Below are positions 24,853 through 38,062 of a DNA stretch of 64,000 nucleotides, in pieces (the first letter of the stretch is position 1; every line of letters starts with the position of its first letter). The stretch is from contig BDDD01000567.1 of the NCBI GenBank assembly GCA_001972305.1, positions 186,001 to 250,000 on the forward strand. Direction: 5' to 3'. The notes beneath the pieces were generated by a model. It was not told the DNA's origin, ran no database searches, and saw nothing but the letters and a program-made list of their open reading frames with translations. Both the position numbers and the translations under genes were made by a program. The stretch is from Cephalotus follicularis (lineage: Eukaryota; Streptophyta; Magnoliopsida; Oxalidales; Cephalotaceae).

Positions 24853-26653
24853 GTGGATCACCATCATGTCTGCATTAAGAAAAAACGCGTTAATGGGATT
24901 TGTATTCCTTGAATTCATTTCCCTTCCATTCAAGTCACCATGACTAATGGTAGTTTCCATCTCTTGCTTGCATGACATGCGAAATGTCCATTACAAGAAG
25001 ATATGTTCCCTTTCATACATAGAAGACTCATGCGTCTTTCTTCATACAAATGTGATTCCAAATCACATAGCCATGCAAAAAATGTTATGATCCACCAATT
25101 GTGGATCATCATAAAGCTTGCCGTAATGGAAATGAGTTAACAGTATTTCATTCCTTGAATAGAAATCCCTTTCCATTCATGTCACCATGACAAAAATGGA
25201 TGTTTCCATTTTCACACGTAATTTCCACTTGCTGTTAACTGCCATATTGGTTATCTAAAAAACATACTATGTTACACACGGCAGCCAATGATAATAGACA
25301 AATTATCATGTAACCAGCCAATAAGGAAAAACGTGTTCTCCATGTAGCCAACCAATGAGAAGAGAGAATGAGAGATAAGAGATTAAAATAATAATCCAAT
25401 TATTATTTAATACCAAAATCATATTAGTATATTATGTCAACTAACCAGTCACATAACATCACTAATACACTACAATATAACATGTGCCATCACAAGTTAT
25501 ATAACAATACGATATATGTATCTGATACATATACTTGTGAGGCGGGACCCAAAATTCTGGAATTAATCAATAATGATGGTGTGTTATTAAGTAAACTTAC
25601 CATAAATAGTCATTGACTACTTTTAAGTCCCTGAACCTATGACTATCATATTCCAGGTATGTAAATTAATCCCCTGATTAATTTCCACAATTAAGTCTGT
25701 TTCTGATACATCCGATAGTTTATCCTGACGACAGTTACCCTGCACTATAATCCCTCGTTATCCTCGGCTTCGATCACGGCCTAGGGTAAGGATACATGTC
25801 AACCCTAGATATGCCTGTATCTATAAATCTGTATGTTACCATCATGACTATCGACAAGCCTTTCCAGAAACCCTAGGTTCCAGCTCGCCATAACCTGGCC
25901 AAGTATTTCAAAATCCATAATGAATACAGATACTATAGAGCCAATCACCCTCACATCGGGTGTGACGATTCCTTATTGCACACTCACTTACATTCACATA
26001 AACCCTGCAAGACCCAAAAGCTGCCTTTTTGCCAATCCCGCAAAAGAACTGGGTAGAGCAGAAATTAAAGTCAGACAGTTTCTATGAAATACACAGTAGC
26101 CGCTCAGGTCTAAGGATCAGACAAGTCCATTCAGAACTTTCTAGACTCGTAGAGTCTATACCCTACTATCCCAGATGGAAATCTCTACTGACACGGGATA
26201 TGTGACCATCCAAGTAGAATTCCCATGGTGGGTCATGTTCAGTGTACATGCTCCCAGCACATACCTCGTATTAGCTTTAGGGTTCAACCCAAGTGGCAAT
26301 GAGATACTCCACCCTCCCATTCGCGAGATCAAGCACAATACGAAAAGTCTGTCCGGTTCACAAATGCCCAAAGTAAGTGAACTTATGACTTGGAACAGTT
26401 TAGTCATAGGGAATAAGGATGTCGCTCTCATAGCCCTAGGCTCAACAACCAACCCTTTGATGTGACATGGCACCATATATGTAAGCAGTTTCATGCTTCG
26501 ATTATATGATAAAACATATACGGTTATGCCAATAATTAAATATTATTTGCATAGTGTAACATGGATAAAAGAACAAGACTATATTTTCGAACAGGGTATA
26601 AGTACATCTAGCCACCTAGTGGCTTGACGGGTCACACTCTCTCTAACAGTTTC

Positions 26654-27010
26654 TCTAACCAAAGGAATCATGAGGTTCGGCCAGAAGGGAAAATTAGCCC
26701 CTCGATATCCTTGAGAAAATAGGTGTAGTCGCCTACAGACTTGCCTTGCCGCCCAGCTTATCAAAAGTACATAACGTCTTTCATGTCTCAATGCTAAGAA
26801 AGTATCACCCAAATCCTTCTCACATGTTACAATGGGAGCCGCTAGGATTGAGGACGGATCTGAGCTTTTAAGAAACGCCTATCCAAATCCTTGACCATCA
26901 AGTTTAACAATTAAGAAGCTAGGCTTTTCCATTGGTAAAAGTACTTTGGAGATATCATGGTCATGAAGAAGCTACCTGGGAGCATGAGGAAGAAATGAAA
27001 GCAATGTACC
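26654..27010 (+). mobile_element. Integrase tail and chromodomain-like end of element A
   Basis: After the second copy of the GTTTC duplication the frame reads the conserved chromovirus block ([13 protein letters not shown]), and further on HEEATWEHEEE-like sequence near 26950-27000, as in the chromodomain at the C-terminus of Tekay/Del-type integrases. It is followed by the purine tract AAGGAGGAGAGGA and the 3' LTR. It is a fossil separated from the rest of pol by copia B. Confidence 0.75.
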
Positions 27011-28203
27011 TTTACTTATTTTAACCTTAGAGAATCACAGGATGAGATTTCTTTAAGGAGGAGAGGATATAATGCCCCAAAATTTTATGTAAGTAATTGT
27101 AATAAATAATATTATAGAAATGGTGAATTAGGCCTTGTACTATTTCTTTTTCTTTTCTTGGGCCATGGAAAGGAAGGAAAGTATAGTGGGCCGACCATTG
27201 AGAGTGAGGTGGTGGGAGGCACGATTCTAGAGCCTTCTCCAGCCTTATCCTCATATAAAAAAAGGAACATACTATGGAAAAAGGAGACCACCTATCTCAT
27301 AATTTGGGGAAGAGACAAAGGAGTGCCTTTGTCTAGAGAGTTCGACGCTCTCTCCGTTTGCTCGCGTTATTTTCTCGTCCCCGGAGGTAGAGGGAGACAG
27401 TGAGAAAGAGAACTTGTGTGAGTAAGCTTGGATCAGAGCAAAGAAGGATAGATAATCTGGTAACTGTGTATAGCTTGAAGAAAGGATTGGATCGAGAGTC
27501 CAATAGCAGAATCTTCCAAGTCTGCAAACGGTTCTTCAAGAGTCATAGCTCGACATATATTGAGGTACGTTCTACTAATATGCTGTGAGATGATATGAAT
27601 ATATGTATATGTCAACTGAGTATGATGATTGCCATTGTAAATTGATAGATTGTATTGTTGTAAACCGATATATTACGCCGTTAGTCCAGGACTAAGGTTC
27701 TATTGAATTGAGTGAAGGAGAATTTGTCCCTGGAGCTTGCGACTCCTTTGGACCGAGTGATTAATTGCTTAACCTGGACTCAAATTGTTGATGAGATGCT
27801 TAACAACCATCTATTATCGTCTGATAAGCCCCTAGATGTTGACGCCTTTGTTAGAGCGTTGGTGCTTACCATAGAGCCAAACTTTAGAAGAGCCAAGTAG
27901 ACCACGCCATATGGCTACCGAGCATGAGCAGACCATCCAAGGTTACCGAGCATACCTACATTAAAGAAGAGTGAATAACAACTTTGGACAGTAGAAAAGA
28001 GCAAACTTGCTCTATTGGTAGTGAAGGTAGAGTAGAGCAGACTAGTAGCACTTGAACGACTAAGAACTAGGCTTCTCTGCCAATTCATTGGTTCCCAACC
28101 TCGTGTCTTTTGCTACATAGAGGTTATAGTAAGGAATTGTATGGTATGGTATTGTATTGCTATCACCAAATGAGATGACCGAATAGGTCACCACCACTGA
28201 GAT

Positions 28204-30818
28204 TGTAATACCCTGCTTGTTCGTTTGCATATTTTCGGACCTTTAAATCTGTTTGTCATGGGCTTTTAATCTGTTGTGTTATGAAATCCGTTTACTTTGT
28301 TTTGGGTCTATGTCTTTTGGGCTAACTGATACCAGCCTTTACTTTGGGTATGTTAGTATGTGTATGCATGAGTAAGTTTTGTTTCACGTCATTTTATTTT
28401 ATTTTACAAATCCGTTTTTAATTAATTTAAATTATTATAAACCAATCTTTTATTTTAAAACAAATTCCCTTTTTCTCTCTTCCAATCCCGTATCTTTCTC
28501 CCTCTTTTACTCCCTCGCTGATTTCTCTCCCTCTTTCCAATTCTTTCTCCTAAAAATCCTCCTCTCTTCCTTATCCATCAGATTTTATCTCTTCTTTTCC
28601 TTATCTCAGTAGATTTGGTCTCTCTTTTCTGTTTAAGAATGGTTTTGGTTCATTGTTTTATGCCATCTGTTTCTCTTGTGCCGTGTCTTGCCAACTGGGA
28701 ATTCTTTGTGTTCTCTGTACGTTTGCTTCATAAAAAATCAGCCATTTTTAAGTTTCGGAAATCATTGTGTTAATTAAACAGTTTTGTGTCACCATTACAG
28801 GTTAGTTATCTCATTTTGCTGTAATGGTTTGTCATGGTTCTTTACAAATCTGTTGTATGTTCTCATTGGTTGTTAGAAGTTGGTTTGATTCTAGTCACAC
28901 TATATTCTGTCATGGTTTCTGAATTTGTTAATCAGTTCTTAGGCATCTGTATAGTTGGTGACAGGTTTTGATAACTGTTAATGGCATTTGACAGAAAATT
29001 GGACTATAAATATGTATGCATGTGATTAAACTCATCTCTCTTTTCAAAGCTTAACCACTATCTATATACTTCGTTGGAATTTTGTGTTCGTTTACTGTTT
29101 TTATACCATATAATGTCTTATGTATATGGTTATAGTCCTCTGGTATCATGTTATTCAGGTGTTGACAGATTTCTGCATAGGATTGTTAGATTTTGCTGTC
29201 TGTCGTCCAGAACAGTCGGCTGTTCTTCTGGACAGTCGGCTGTTAAGCCTTGAGTAGTCAGCTATCTGTATGATCAGTCGGCTGATATGTCTTGCATAGT
29301 TGATTGGACCTCTATCACAATCGACTCGCTGCAGTCTAGTTTGTGTAGTCGGCTGGCCCTGTTGGATAGTCGACTGCCAAGTTTACAACAGTTGATTGGA
29401 GCTCTGTAACAGTCGGCTAGTTTGTCCAGGAAATTTCTGTTTTTGAGTTCTCTTATCCGTTTGTTCTTCTAATTAATCGGGGTCTGTTTTAAACACCGTA
29501 ATAATTCTGATTTATGTCTACAATGTTTTTCAGATCCTTATATGAATGATTTTGTATCTTTTAGATTTTTGTGCTGTGAGGGGCAGTTAGATTTTATCAA
29601 CCATTTCGTAAGTTATATTCTGTGATCGCATAAGGTACGGATACTTTTTCCTCTTTGACATTCTCTTTGATAAATTCAGTTTTGTTTTGTGAATGGATGT
29701 TCACTCCTTGATATGTTTCGGAAATGAAGTCAGTTTTGACATCTTTGCGAAATTAAATGTTCCTAGCTTTATATTTTGCTATGACTTATGATATGATCAT
29801 CTCTTTTATGGTAAAAATAAATGAGTTGATTTCTGATTATGAAAATATGTGCAATGTGCAAAATGATATCGGTTGATAACGATTTTGGATATGTTTCGAA
29901 AAAGCCTTTCCATATGTGTTCTAAATTGATAAAATCAATGCTTTCGAAATGGTGAAGTACTGAGTTTGTACCCACTTATGGGGCGTACCATAGTCATGCC
30001 ATAGGCCTGGCACGGGGACATGACACTTCCGTAGCGGTGTGATTAGCCTACGGCGTCTCTCTATGTTGTGATAATCCCATGAGGAGGATTATGGATCCGC
30101 TATTTATGATAGAGGCATATGGATCGATCATAGGTATATGATATGTGATATGATATGTTATGAGAATTGATTATGTAATGTCGTACACTTTAATTCTATT
30201 TGGTATGTGGAATTAGAACCTCTCTTGCAATATGTGTTCTGATATGTGATATGTTATGTGGCTCAGTATGGAATTTAAGGTTTGAAAGGTATGCTTATGT
30301 TTTTGAAAGTTATGGATTTGGTTTATATGAAAATGCTGAGGTAATTTATAAACAATGTTTAAACTTGTTATTGCTTAAGATTTCTGTTTTGAGGTAACTT
30401 TTGAAATCTTACTGCTTATAAAGTATCGTTTACTGTTTTTACATTCTTTATTCGTACTGAGATTTGCTCAGCCGCGTTTTTGTTTCCATGCGGCAGGTTA
30501 TCAGGAGCACCGGGGTAGTTTGTGATGAGGGATGTCTACCTTATGTCAGAGGATCTTATAGGAGTGTGATCCTACTATGTTTCTGTTAGGGCTAGTCTGT
30601 GAACAATAAGTTACTTTTGGTTTAAGATTTCAGTATTTGACTTATGGATTATGTTTAAGATTTCAGACTATGTTTAGTTCAGTTATGTTATCAGATTATG
30701 CTATGTTTTGACCACCACGTATTTTGGAAATAAATTTATGCATATGTTCAATTAAGATATGATCTGTTAGGTTATGTATTATGAAATATAATGGCTCCCA
30801 TCATTCGGTGGTGTTACA
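28204..30818 (+). repeat. 5' LTR of element C
   Basis: 2.6 kb, starts TGTAATACCCTG and ends GGTGGTGTTACA. TATAAAT is at 29005-29011. It includes the CAGTCGGCTG cluster at 29214-29431 and a block (ACTGAGATTTGCTCAGCCGC, about 30457) also present, reversed, in solo LTR K. That makes K a relative on the minus strand. Confidence 0.9.
29214..29431. repeat. CAGTCGGCTG motif cluster in 5' LTR of C
   Basis: About ten copies or relics (CAGTCGGCTG, TAGTCGACTG, CAATCGACT, CAGTTGATTG) lie shortly after the TATA box. Relics differ mainly by CG-to-TG or CA changes. The same word fills part of solo LTR N, whose remaining sequence is only distantly similar. Confidence 0.8.
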
Positions 30819-31133
30819 GATTGTGGTATTAGAGAGATAGGTTTTGTTCCATAGAAGACCTAACTAGGTTTGACCTGTGAGATTGGGTAGACTTGGGTTA
30901 GGGTTATGGTCTTTCGATATGTCTTCTGATTGATTTTTGTGTGTCTGTTTGATATTTTATATTTCGGTATCTTTTCGTAGATCGTACGCACAAGGAACAC
31001 TCCTTAGAGAACTGCACCAGCCGGGGCTCGGGAAGAGGTCAGAAATGAGCCTTCTGGGGACAGGCCCGACACTCCTACTTACGTTTGGCTTGAGCGGTTC
31101 CAAAAACAAAGGTCACAGTCTTTTAGTTCAGCC

Positions 31134-34100
31134 GTGACTCCTGTGGAAGCTGAGCATTGGATTGCGCATATGGATAAAATTTTTAATGTGCTGGGATGTG
31201 GCGATGAGCAGAAAGTGAGGTTGGCTACTTACAAGTTTGAAGGTGATGCTCAAAAATGGTGGAAGACTTTGAGACTGGCTAAGGGTGGAGACTATATCGA
31301 TGCTTTGACATGGTCGAAGTTCTGTGAAGTCTTCAATCAGCTATATTTTCCCGCTGCTGATAAGGAGGCAAATGCAAGGGAATTTGTTAACACAAGACAG
31401 AAGGATGGGGAATCAGTTACGGAGTTCTTGGCACGTTTCACTAGACTGGCTGCTTTTGCTGGGTTCGTAGCAGGGACAACATGGGAGAAATCTAAGAAAT
31501 TCAAATGGAAACTGCACTATCAGCTCAGGGGTAAGCTGATCAATGCTAGATTTGCTGATGTGTCCGAAGTTGCCAATGCGGCAAACAATATAGAAATTGA
31601 GAGGTTAGACTTCCACGTAACTCGGCAGGAAAGTGAAAGGAAAAGAAACAGGGGAGATTCTCAGAGGCAAAATTATGGACAGCATGGTAAGGGCAGAAAT
31701 GGCAAACAACAAAGGAGGAATGATAATCGGGGGCACCAATGACAGCCTGGTAATGATCAGAGGCAGACCCAGGGAGTTGCAGGTGGGGGTGACCCCGATG
31801 TTCAAATTGCCCGATGTGATACTTGCAGTAGACATCATCCAGTGGGAACTTGTTATAAGGCCATTGGGGCTTGCTTTGTATGTGGTCAGAAAGGTCATTT
31901 TGTGGAAGATTGTCCAGATCCTCGTGCAAAGGAAAGGAAGGGAAACGGTGCGGATGCTAGACAATGCAATGTAGGAGGTCAAGTTTTTGCCATCATGACA
32001 CATCAGGCTGCTAATGTACCAGGTACTATTTCATGTTTTATTTCTATTGGTAACCGTAGGGCTTATGTGTTATATGATACTGGATCAACTCACTCGGTTG
32101 TGGCGAGATCTTTTGTTCAACATCTTAGAATGCCTTCACAGTTGCTTGATCGAGCTCTGATTCTTTCGACCCCTATGGGGATATCTGTTGTGATATCTGA
32201 GTGTTTTTATGGTTGCCCTATTGCTTTTGATGATTGGATTCGTGATGCGGATCTTTTTCCCATCGATATGTATGATTTTGATATGATTCTGGGTATGGAT
32301 TGGTTAGATCGCCATCGAGCTACGATTGATTGTCACACTCGGAGGATTCTGTTTGGGGATGTGAATAGGCCTGATTTTATTTATCAGGGTTCTCGATCGA
32401 AGAAGGAATTTAAGATTATTTCTGCTTTGAAGGCTCATAAGTTGGTAGCTAAGGGCGCTAAGGGATTCTTAGCTGTTGTGAAAGATGTCTCTAAGGATGA
32501 GCCTCGCCTTGAGGACTATTCTATAGTTAGAGAGTTTTCAAATGTGTTTTCAGAGGAGTTACCGGGTTTGCCACCGCAACGGGAAGTGGAGTTTACCATT
32601 GAGCTCATTCCTGGGGTGGCACCTATATCTAAAGCACCTTATAGGATTGCACCACTTGAGTTGCAAGAACTGAAGGAGCAGTTGCAAGAGCTATTAGATC
32701 GGGGTTTCATTCGGCCTAGTGTTTCACCGTGGGGTGCTCCGGTTCTTTTTGTGAAGAAGAAGGACGGTTCTATGAGACTATGCATAGACTAGAGAGAGTT
32801 GAATCGGATTACTATTCGGAATAAATACCCTTTGCCTAGGATTGATGACTTATTTGATCAACTCCAAGGTGCACGATATTTTTCTAAGATCGATTTGAGA
32901 TCTGGATATCATCAGCTACGGGTAAAGGATTAAGATGTGCCTAAGACTGCTTTTCGCACGCGATATGGGCATTATGAGTTTCTGGTAATGCCATTCGGAC
33001 TTACTAATGCACCGACAGTCTTCATGGACCTGATGAATCGGGTGTTTCATGAGTTTTTTGATCAGTTTGTGATTGTGTTTATAGATGATATCCTTGTGTA
33101 TTCCAAGTCGAATGAGGAGCATGAAGAACAGCTTCGAATAGTGCTGGGTATTATGAGGAAGAATCAGCTATATGCAAAGTTTTCAAAGTGTGAGTTCTGG
33201 TTGGAACAGGTGGCATTCTTGGGGGAAGGTATTAGTGTGGATCCTGCTAAAGTTGAGGCTATTACTAAATGGCCGAGACCTACCACAGTGACGGAAGTTA
33301 GGAGATTTTTGGGTTTGGCTGGTTATTATAGGCTGTTTGTGGAAGGCTTTTCCTCCATAGCCTTACCACTGACTCAGCTCATGAGGAAGGGAACCAAGTT
33401 TGAGTGGAATGAAGAATGAGAAGCAAGCTTTGAGAAACTGAAGAATGGTCTCGTGTCGGCACTGATTCTTTGTTTACCGTCTGGGTCGGGTGGATACCAG
33501 ATTTACAGTGATGCTTCTAAGAAGGGTTTGTGATGTGTTTAAATGCAGCATGGTCATGTGAAGCTTATGCTTTGAGACAATTGAAGCCTTATGAAGTGAA
33601 TTACCCTACACATGATCTTGAGTTGGCGGCGGTTGTTTTTGCATTGAAAATCTGGAGGCACTATTTTTACGGAGAAACTTGTGACGTTTTTACCGATCAT
33701 AAGAGTCTCAAGTACATTTTTACGCAGAAAGAGTTGAACATGCGTCAGAGAAGGTGGCTGGAGCTTCTGAAGGACTATGATCTGAATATTCAGTACCACC
33801 CTAGTAAAGGAAACGTGGTAGCAGATGCTCTGAGTAGGAAGAGTTCTGGGAGTATAGCGGCTTTGCTTACTCATCCGCAATTGATAGCAGATATGGAGCA
33901 GTTGGACTTGAAATTGTTTATTCGGGGTTTTGGAGGTTGTATAGCTGGTATGAGTATTGAACCTACTCTTATATCTCGCATTAAGGCAGCTCAGTGTAAC
34001 GATGGTGAGTTATGGACCTTAGTCCAAAATGTTGATGAGGGTAAACAATCAGAGTTCTGTGTGGATGATCATGGTGTTATATGGTTGGGTAATCGGTTGT

Positions 34101-35395
34101 GTGTGCCTGCTGATCCTATTATCAGAGAGGTCGTTCTGTCTGAGGTACACAGTTCTCCATTTTCTATACATCCGGGCTCTACAAAAATGTATAGAGACTT
34201 GAAAAAGAATTTCTGGTGGAATGGAATGAAGAGGGATGTAGCGGAGTTTGTTGGGAGGTGTTTGGTCTGTCAGCAGGTCAAGATTGAACATCAGCGAGCA
34301 AGTGGATTATTACAACCCTTGGAGGTTTTAGTAGTGAAATGGGAGAGCATTTCGATGGATTTTGTTACGGGTTTTCCAAGGACTTTCAGGAGAAACGATG
34401 CTATCTGGGTAGTAGTGGATCGATTGACTAAATTGGCGCACTTTTTGGCCATTCTAAAGGGTTTCTCTGTGGACCTTTTGGCAGAGGTGTTCCAGCAGGA
34501 GATAGTGAGACTCCATGGGACTCCTGTATCCATTGTTTCGGATAGCGATCCCCGTTTCACTTCACGGTTTTGGAAAGGGTTTCAGAAGGAGTGGGGTACG
34601 AGGCTCAGTTACAGTACAGCTTTCCATCCACAGACAGATGGGCAGACTGATAGGTTCATCCAGACCTTAGAGGATATGTTGAGGTCTTGTACTTTGGAGT
34701 GGACTAGGAGCTGGGATGAGTATTGGAGCTTGGTGGAGTTTGCCTACAATAACAGTTGGTACGCTAGTATCCGTATGGCTCCGTTTGAAGCTTTATATGG
34801 GAGGAAGTGTAGGGCTCCGACATATTGGGATGAGGTCGGAGAACGAGTTATTGAGGGACCCGAGCTAGTACAGATCACTACTGAAAAAGTGGCTATAGCT
34901 AGGGATAGATTGAAGGCAGCTCAATCTTGACAGTAGAGTTATGAGGACAGACATCAGAGGGACTTGGAGTTCAAGGTAGGTGAACATGTGTTCTTAAAAG
35001 TTTCACCTTGGAAAGTAGTCCGAAGGTTTGGGCTAAAGGGAAAGTTGAGTCCACGATATATAGAACCTTTTGAAGTTCTGGAAAAGGTGGGCGCAGTTGC
35101 ATATCAGTTAGCTTTGCCTCCATAGTTAGCACACGTCCATGATGTGTTCCATGTGTCTTTGTTGAGGGGTTATCAGTATCATCCCCTGCATGTGGTCCAC
35201 TATCCTCTGGACAGTATTTGGGAGGATCTATCTTGTGATGAGGAGGCCGAGGCTATTATGGATAGACAGGTGCGAGTTACACGTAGCAAGACCATTCCTT
35301 TTGTGAAATTTTTGTGGAGGAACCATCCCGAACGTGAAGCTACTTGGGACTTAGAAGAGCACATTTGGGAGCAATATCCACGCTTGTTTGCATAA
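31134..35395 (+). mobile_element. Element C coding region (gag-pol-chromodomain fossil)
   Basis: Gag (retrotransposon gag domain with a WWKTL block near 31255) runs to the zinc knuckle CFVCGQKGHFVEDC near 31875-31915. The protease motif DTGSTHSVV is near 32080. RT covers about 32520-33420, with [11 protein letters not shown] near 33080. RNase H is about 33480-33840. Integrase shows the HPGSTK..CLVCQ zinc-binding part (34165-34280) and the core to about 34900. A chromodomain-type end (PEREATWDLEEHIWEQYP) finishes at 35395. These parts place C among plant chromoviruses. It has about five breaks, so no functional polyprotein is expected. Confidence 0.9.
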
Positions 35396-35453
35396 GTTAT
35401 GAGTATGTTTATGATTTCGGGACGAAATCCTTTTTAAGGGGGGGAGGGGTGGA

Positions 35454-38062
35454 TGTAATACCCTGTTTGTCCGTTTGCATATTTTCGGACATTTAAATCT
35501 GTTTGTTATGGGCTTTTAATCTGTTGTGTTATGAAATCCGTTTACTTTGTTTTGGGTCTATGTGTTTTGGGCTAACTGATACCAGCCTTAACTTTGTGTA
35601 TGTTAGTATGTGTATGCATGAGTAAGTTTTGTTTCACGTCATTTTATTTTATTTTACAAATCAGTTTTTAATTAATTTAAATTATTATAAACCAATGTTT
35701 TATTTTAAAGCAAATTCCCTTTTTCTCTCTTCCAATCCCGTATCCTTCTCCCTCTCTTAACTCCCTCACTGATTTCTCTCCCTCTTTCAAATTCTTTCTC
35801 TTAAAAATCCTCCTATCTTCCTTATCCATCAGATTTTATCTCTTCTTTTCCTTATCTCAGCAGATTTGGTCTCTCTTTTCTGTTTAAGAATGGTTTTGGT
35901 TCATTGTTTTATGCCATCAGTTTCTCTTGTGCCGTGTCTTGCCAAATGGGAATTCTTTGTGTTCTCCGTGCGTTTGCTTCATAAAAAATCAGTCGTTTTT
36001 AAGTTTGGGAAATTGTTGTGTTAATTCAACAGTTTTGTGTCGCCATTACAGGTTAGTTATCTCATTTGGCTATAATGATTTGTCATGGTTCTTTACAAAT
36101 CCTTTGTATGTTCTCATAGGCTATTAGAAGTTGGTTTCATTCTAGTCACACTATGTTCTGTCATGGTTTCTGAATTTGTTAATCAGTTCTTGGGCATCTG
36201 TATAGTTGGAGACTGGTTTTGATAACTGTTAATGGCATTTGACAGAAAATTGGACTATAAATATTTATGCATGTGATTAAAGTCATCTCTCTTTTCAAAG
36301 CATAACCACTGTCTATATACTTCATTGGAATTCTGTGTTCGTTTACTGTTTTTATACCATATAATGCCTTATGTATATGGTTATAGTCCTCTGGTATCAT
36401 GTTATTCAGGTTTTGACAGATTTCTGCATAGGATTGTTAGATTTTGCTGTCTGTCGTCCAGAACAGTCGGCTGTTCTTCTGGACAGTCGGCTGTTAAGCC
36501 TTGAGTAGTTGGCTGTCTGTATGATCAGTCGGCTGATATGTCTTGCACAGTCGACCGGACCTCTGTCACAGTCGACTGGCTTAGTCCAGTTTGTGTAGTC
36601 GGGTGGCCCTGTGAGATAGTCGACTGCCAAGTTTCCAACTGTCGACTGGAGCTCTGTAACAGTCGGCTGGTTTGTCTAGGAAATTTCTGTTTTCGAGTTC
36701 TCTTATCTGTTTGTTCTTCTAATTAATCGGGGTCTGTTTGAAACACCGTAATAATTCTGATTTATGTCCACAATGTTTTTCATATCCTTATATGAATGAT
36801 TTTGTATCTTTTAGATTTTTGTGATGCGAGGGGCAGTTAGATTTTATCAACTATTTCGTAAGTTATATTCTGTGATCGCATAAGGTACGGATATTTTCTG
36901 CTCTTCGACACTCTCTTCGATAAATTCAATTTTGTTTTGTGAATGGATGTTCACTCCTTGAGATGTTTTAGAAATAAAGTCAGTTTTGACATCTTTGCGA
37001 AATTAAATGTTCCTGGCTTTATATTTTGCTATGATTTATGATATGATCATCTCTTTTATGGTAAAAATAAATGAGTTGATTTCCGATTATGAAAACATGT
37101 GCAATGTGCAAATGATATCGGTTGATAACGATTTTGGATATGTTTCGAAAAAGCCTTTCCATATGTGTTCTAAATTGATAAAATCAATGTTTTCGAAATG
37201 GTGAAGTACTGAGTTTGTACCCACCTATGGGGCGTACCATAGGCATGTCGTAGGCTTGGCACGGGGACATGACACTTCAGTAGCAGTCTGATTAGCCTAC
37301 GACGTCTCTCTATGTTGTGATAATCCCATGAAGAGGATTATGAATCCGCTACTTATGATAGAGTATTATGGATCGATCCTAGGTATATGATATGTGATAT
37401 GATATGTTATGAAAATTGATTGTGTAGTGCCGTACACTTTAATTCTATTTTGCATGTGGAATTAGCGCCTCCCTTGCTATATGTGTTATGATATGTGATA
37501 TGTTATGTGGCTCAGTATGGAATTTATGTTTTTAAAGGTATGCTTATGTTTTTGAAAGTTATGGATTTGGTTTATACGAAAATGCTAAGGCAATTTATAA
37601 AGAATGTTTAAACTTTTGCTTAAGATTTCTGTTTTGAGGTAACTTTTGAAATCTTACTGCTTTAAAGTATCGTTTACTGTTTTTATATTCTTTAATCGTT
37701 CTAAGGTTTGGTCAGCCACGTTTTTGTTTTCATGCGGCCGGTTATCAAGAGCACCGGGGCAATGTGTGATGAGGGATGTCTACCTTATGTCAGAGGATAT
37801 TCTAGGAATGTGATCCTCCTGTGTTTCCGTTAGGACTAGTCTGTGAACAATAAGTTATTTTTGGTTTAAGATTTCAGTATTTGACTTATGGATTATGTTT
37901 AAGATTTCAGACTACGTTTAGTTCAGTTATGTTATCAGATTATGCTATGTTTTGACCACGACGTATTTTGGAAATAAATTTATGCATATGTTCAGTTAAG
38001 ATATGATCTGTTAGGTTCTGTATTATGAACTGTAATGGTTCCCACCATTCGGGGGTGTTATA
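35454..38062 (+). repeat. 3' LTR of element C
   Basis: Pairs with 28204-30818 along its whole length, including the TATAAAT box (36256-36262) and the CAGTCGGCTG cluster (36459-36671). In the 3' copy several motif units are closer to the palindrome (CAGTCGACTGG) than in the 5' copy, useful for judging which form is ancestral. Confidence 0.9.
36459..36671. repeat. CAGTCGGCTG motif cluster in 3' LTR of C
   Basis: Counterpart of the cluster at 29214-29431, with about ten units including CAGTCGACTGG and CTGTCGACTGG. Better preserved than in the 5' LTR. Confidence 0.8.

Larger units (their letters stand above)
15186..26648 (-). mobile_element. Ty1/copia element 'B' inserted in A, incomplete
   Basis: Both ends carry the same LTR (plus-strand ends TGTAAGAATAAAA and CTCTCTAACA) and are flanked by GTTTC exactly (15181-15185 and 26649-26653). 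Element A's integrase sequence resumes directly after the right copy. The primer site TTGGTATCAGAG, read on the minus strand at about 22010-22023, shows that the right LTR is the 5' one. Parts recognised on the minus strand are gag, a CCHC knuckle, integrase and an RNase H tail. The 2-kb leader between gag and the 5' LTR is unusually long and repeat-filled. The first 200 bases of the LTRs differ at about 12 sites by eye count. The element is broken in many places. Confidence 0.9.
22022..26648 (-). repeat. 5' LTR of copia element B, split by solo LTR N
   Basis: Matches the LTR at 15186-17374 along both halves (22022-22570 and 24858-26648). The half after the insertion restarts inside the hairpin module at GTGGATCACCATCATG, exactly where the other LTR reads on without a break. 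Confidence 0.87.
28204..38062 (+). mobile_element. Ty3/gypsy chromovirus 'C' (Tekay/Del-like), nearly full length
   Basis: The 9.9-kb element has both LTRs (28204-30818 and 35454-38062), a primer site of initiator-Met type (TGGTATTAGAGAG, 30824), gag, protease, RT, RNase H, integrase with a C-terminal chromodomain, and a purine tract (AAGGGGGGGAGGGG, about 35436-35449). Flanks are GAGAT (28199-28203) and AAGAT (38063-38067), one transition apart. By eye the first 215 bases of the two LTRs differ at about 8 sites, so it is younger than A and comparable to or younger than B. Nearly every part is present, but the coding region carries about five breaks. Confidence 0.92.
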
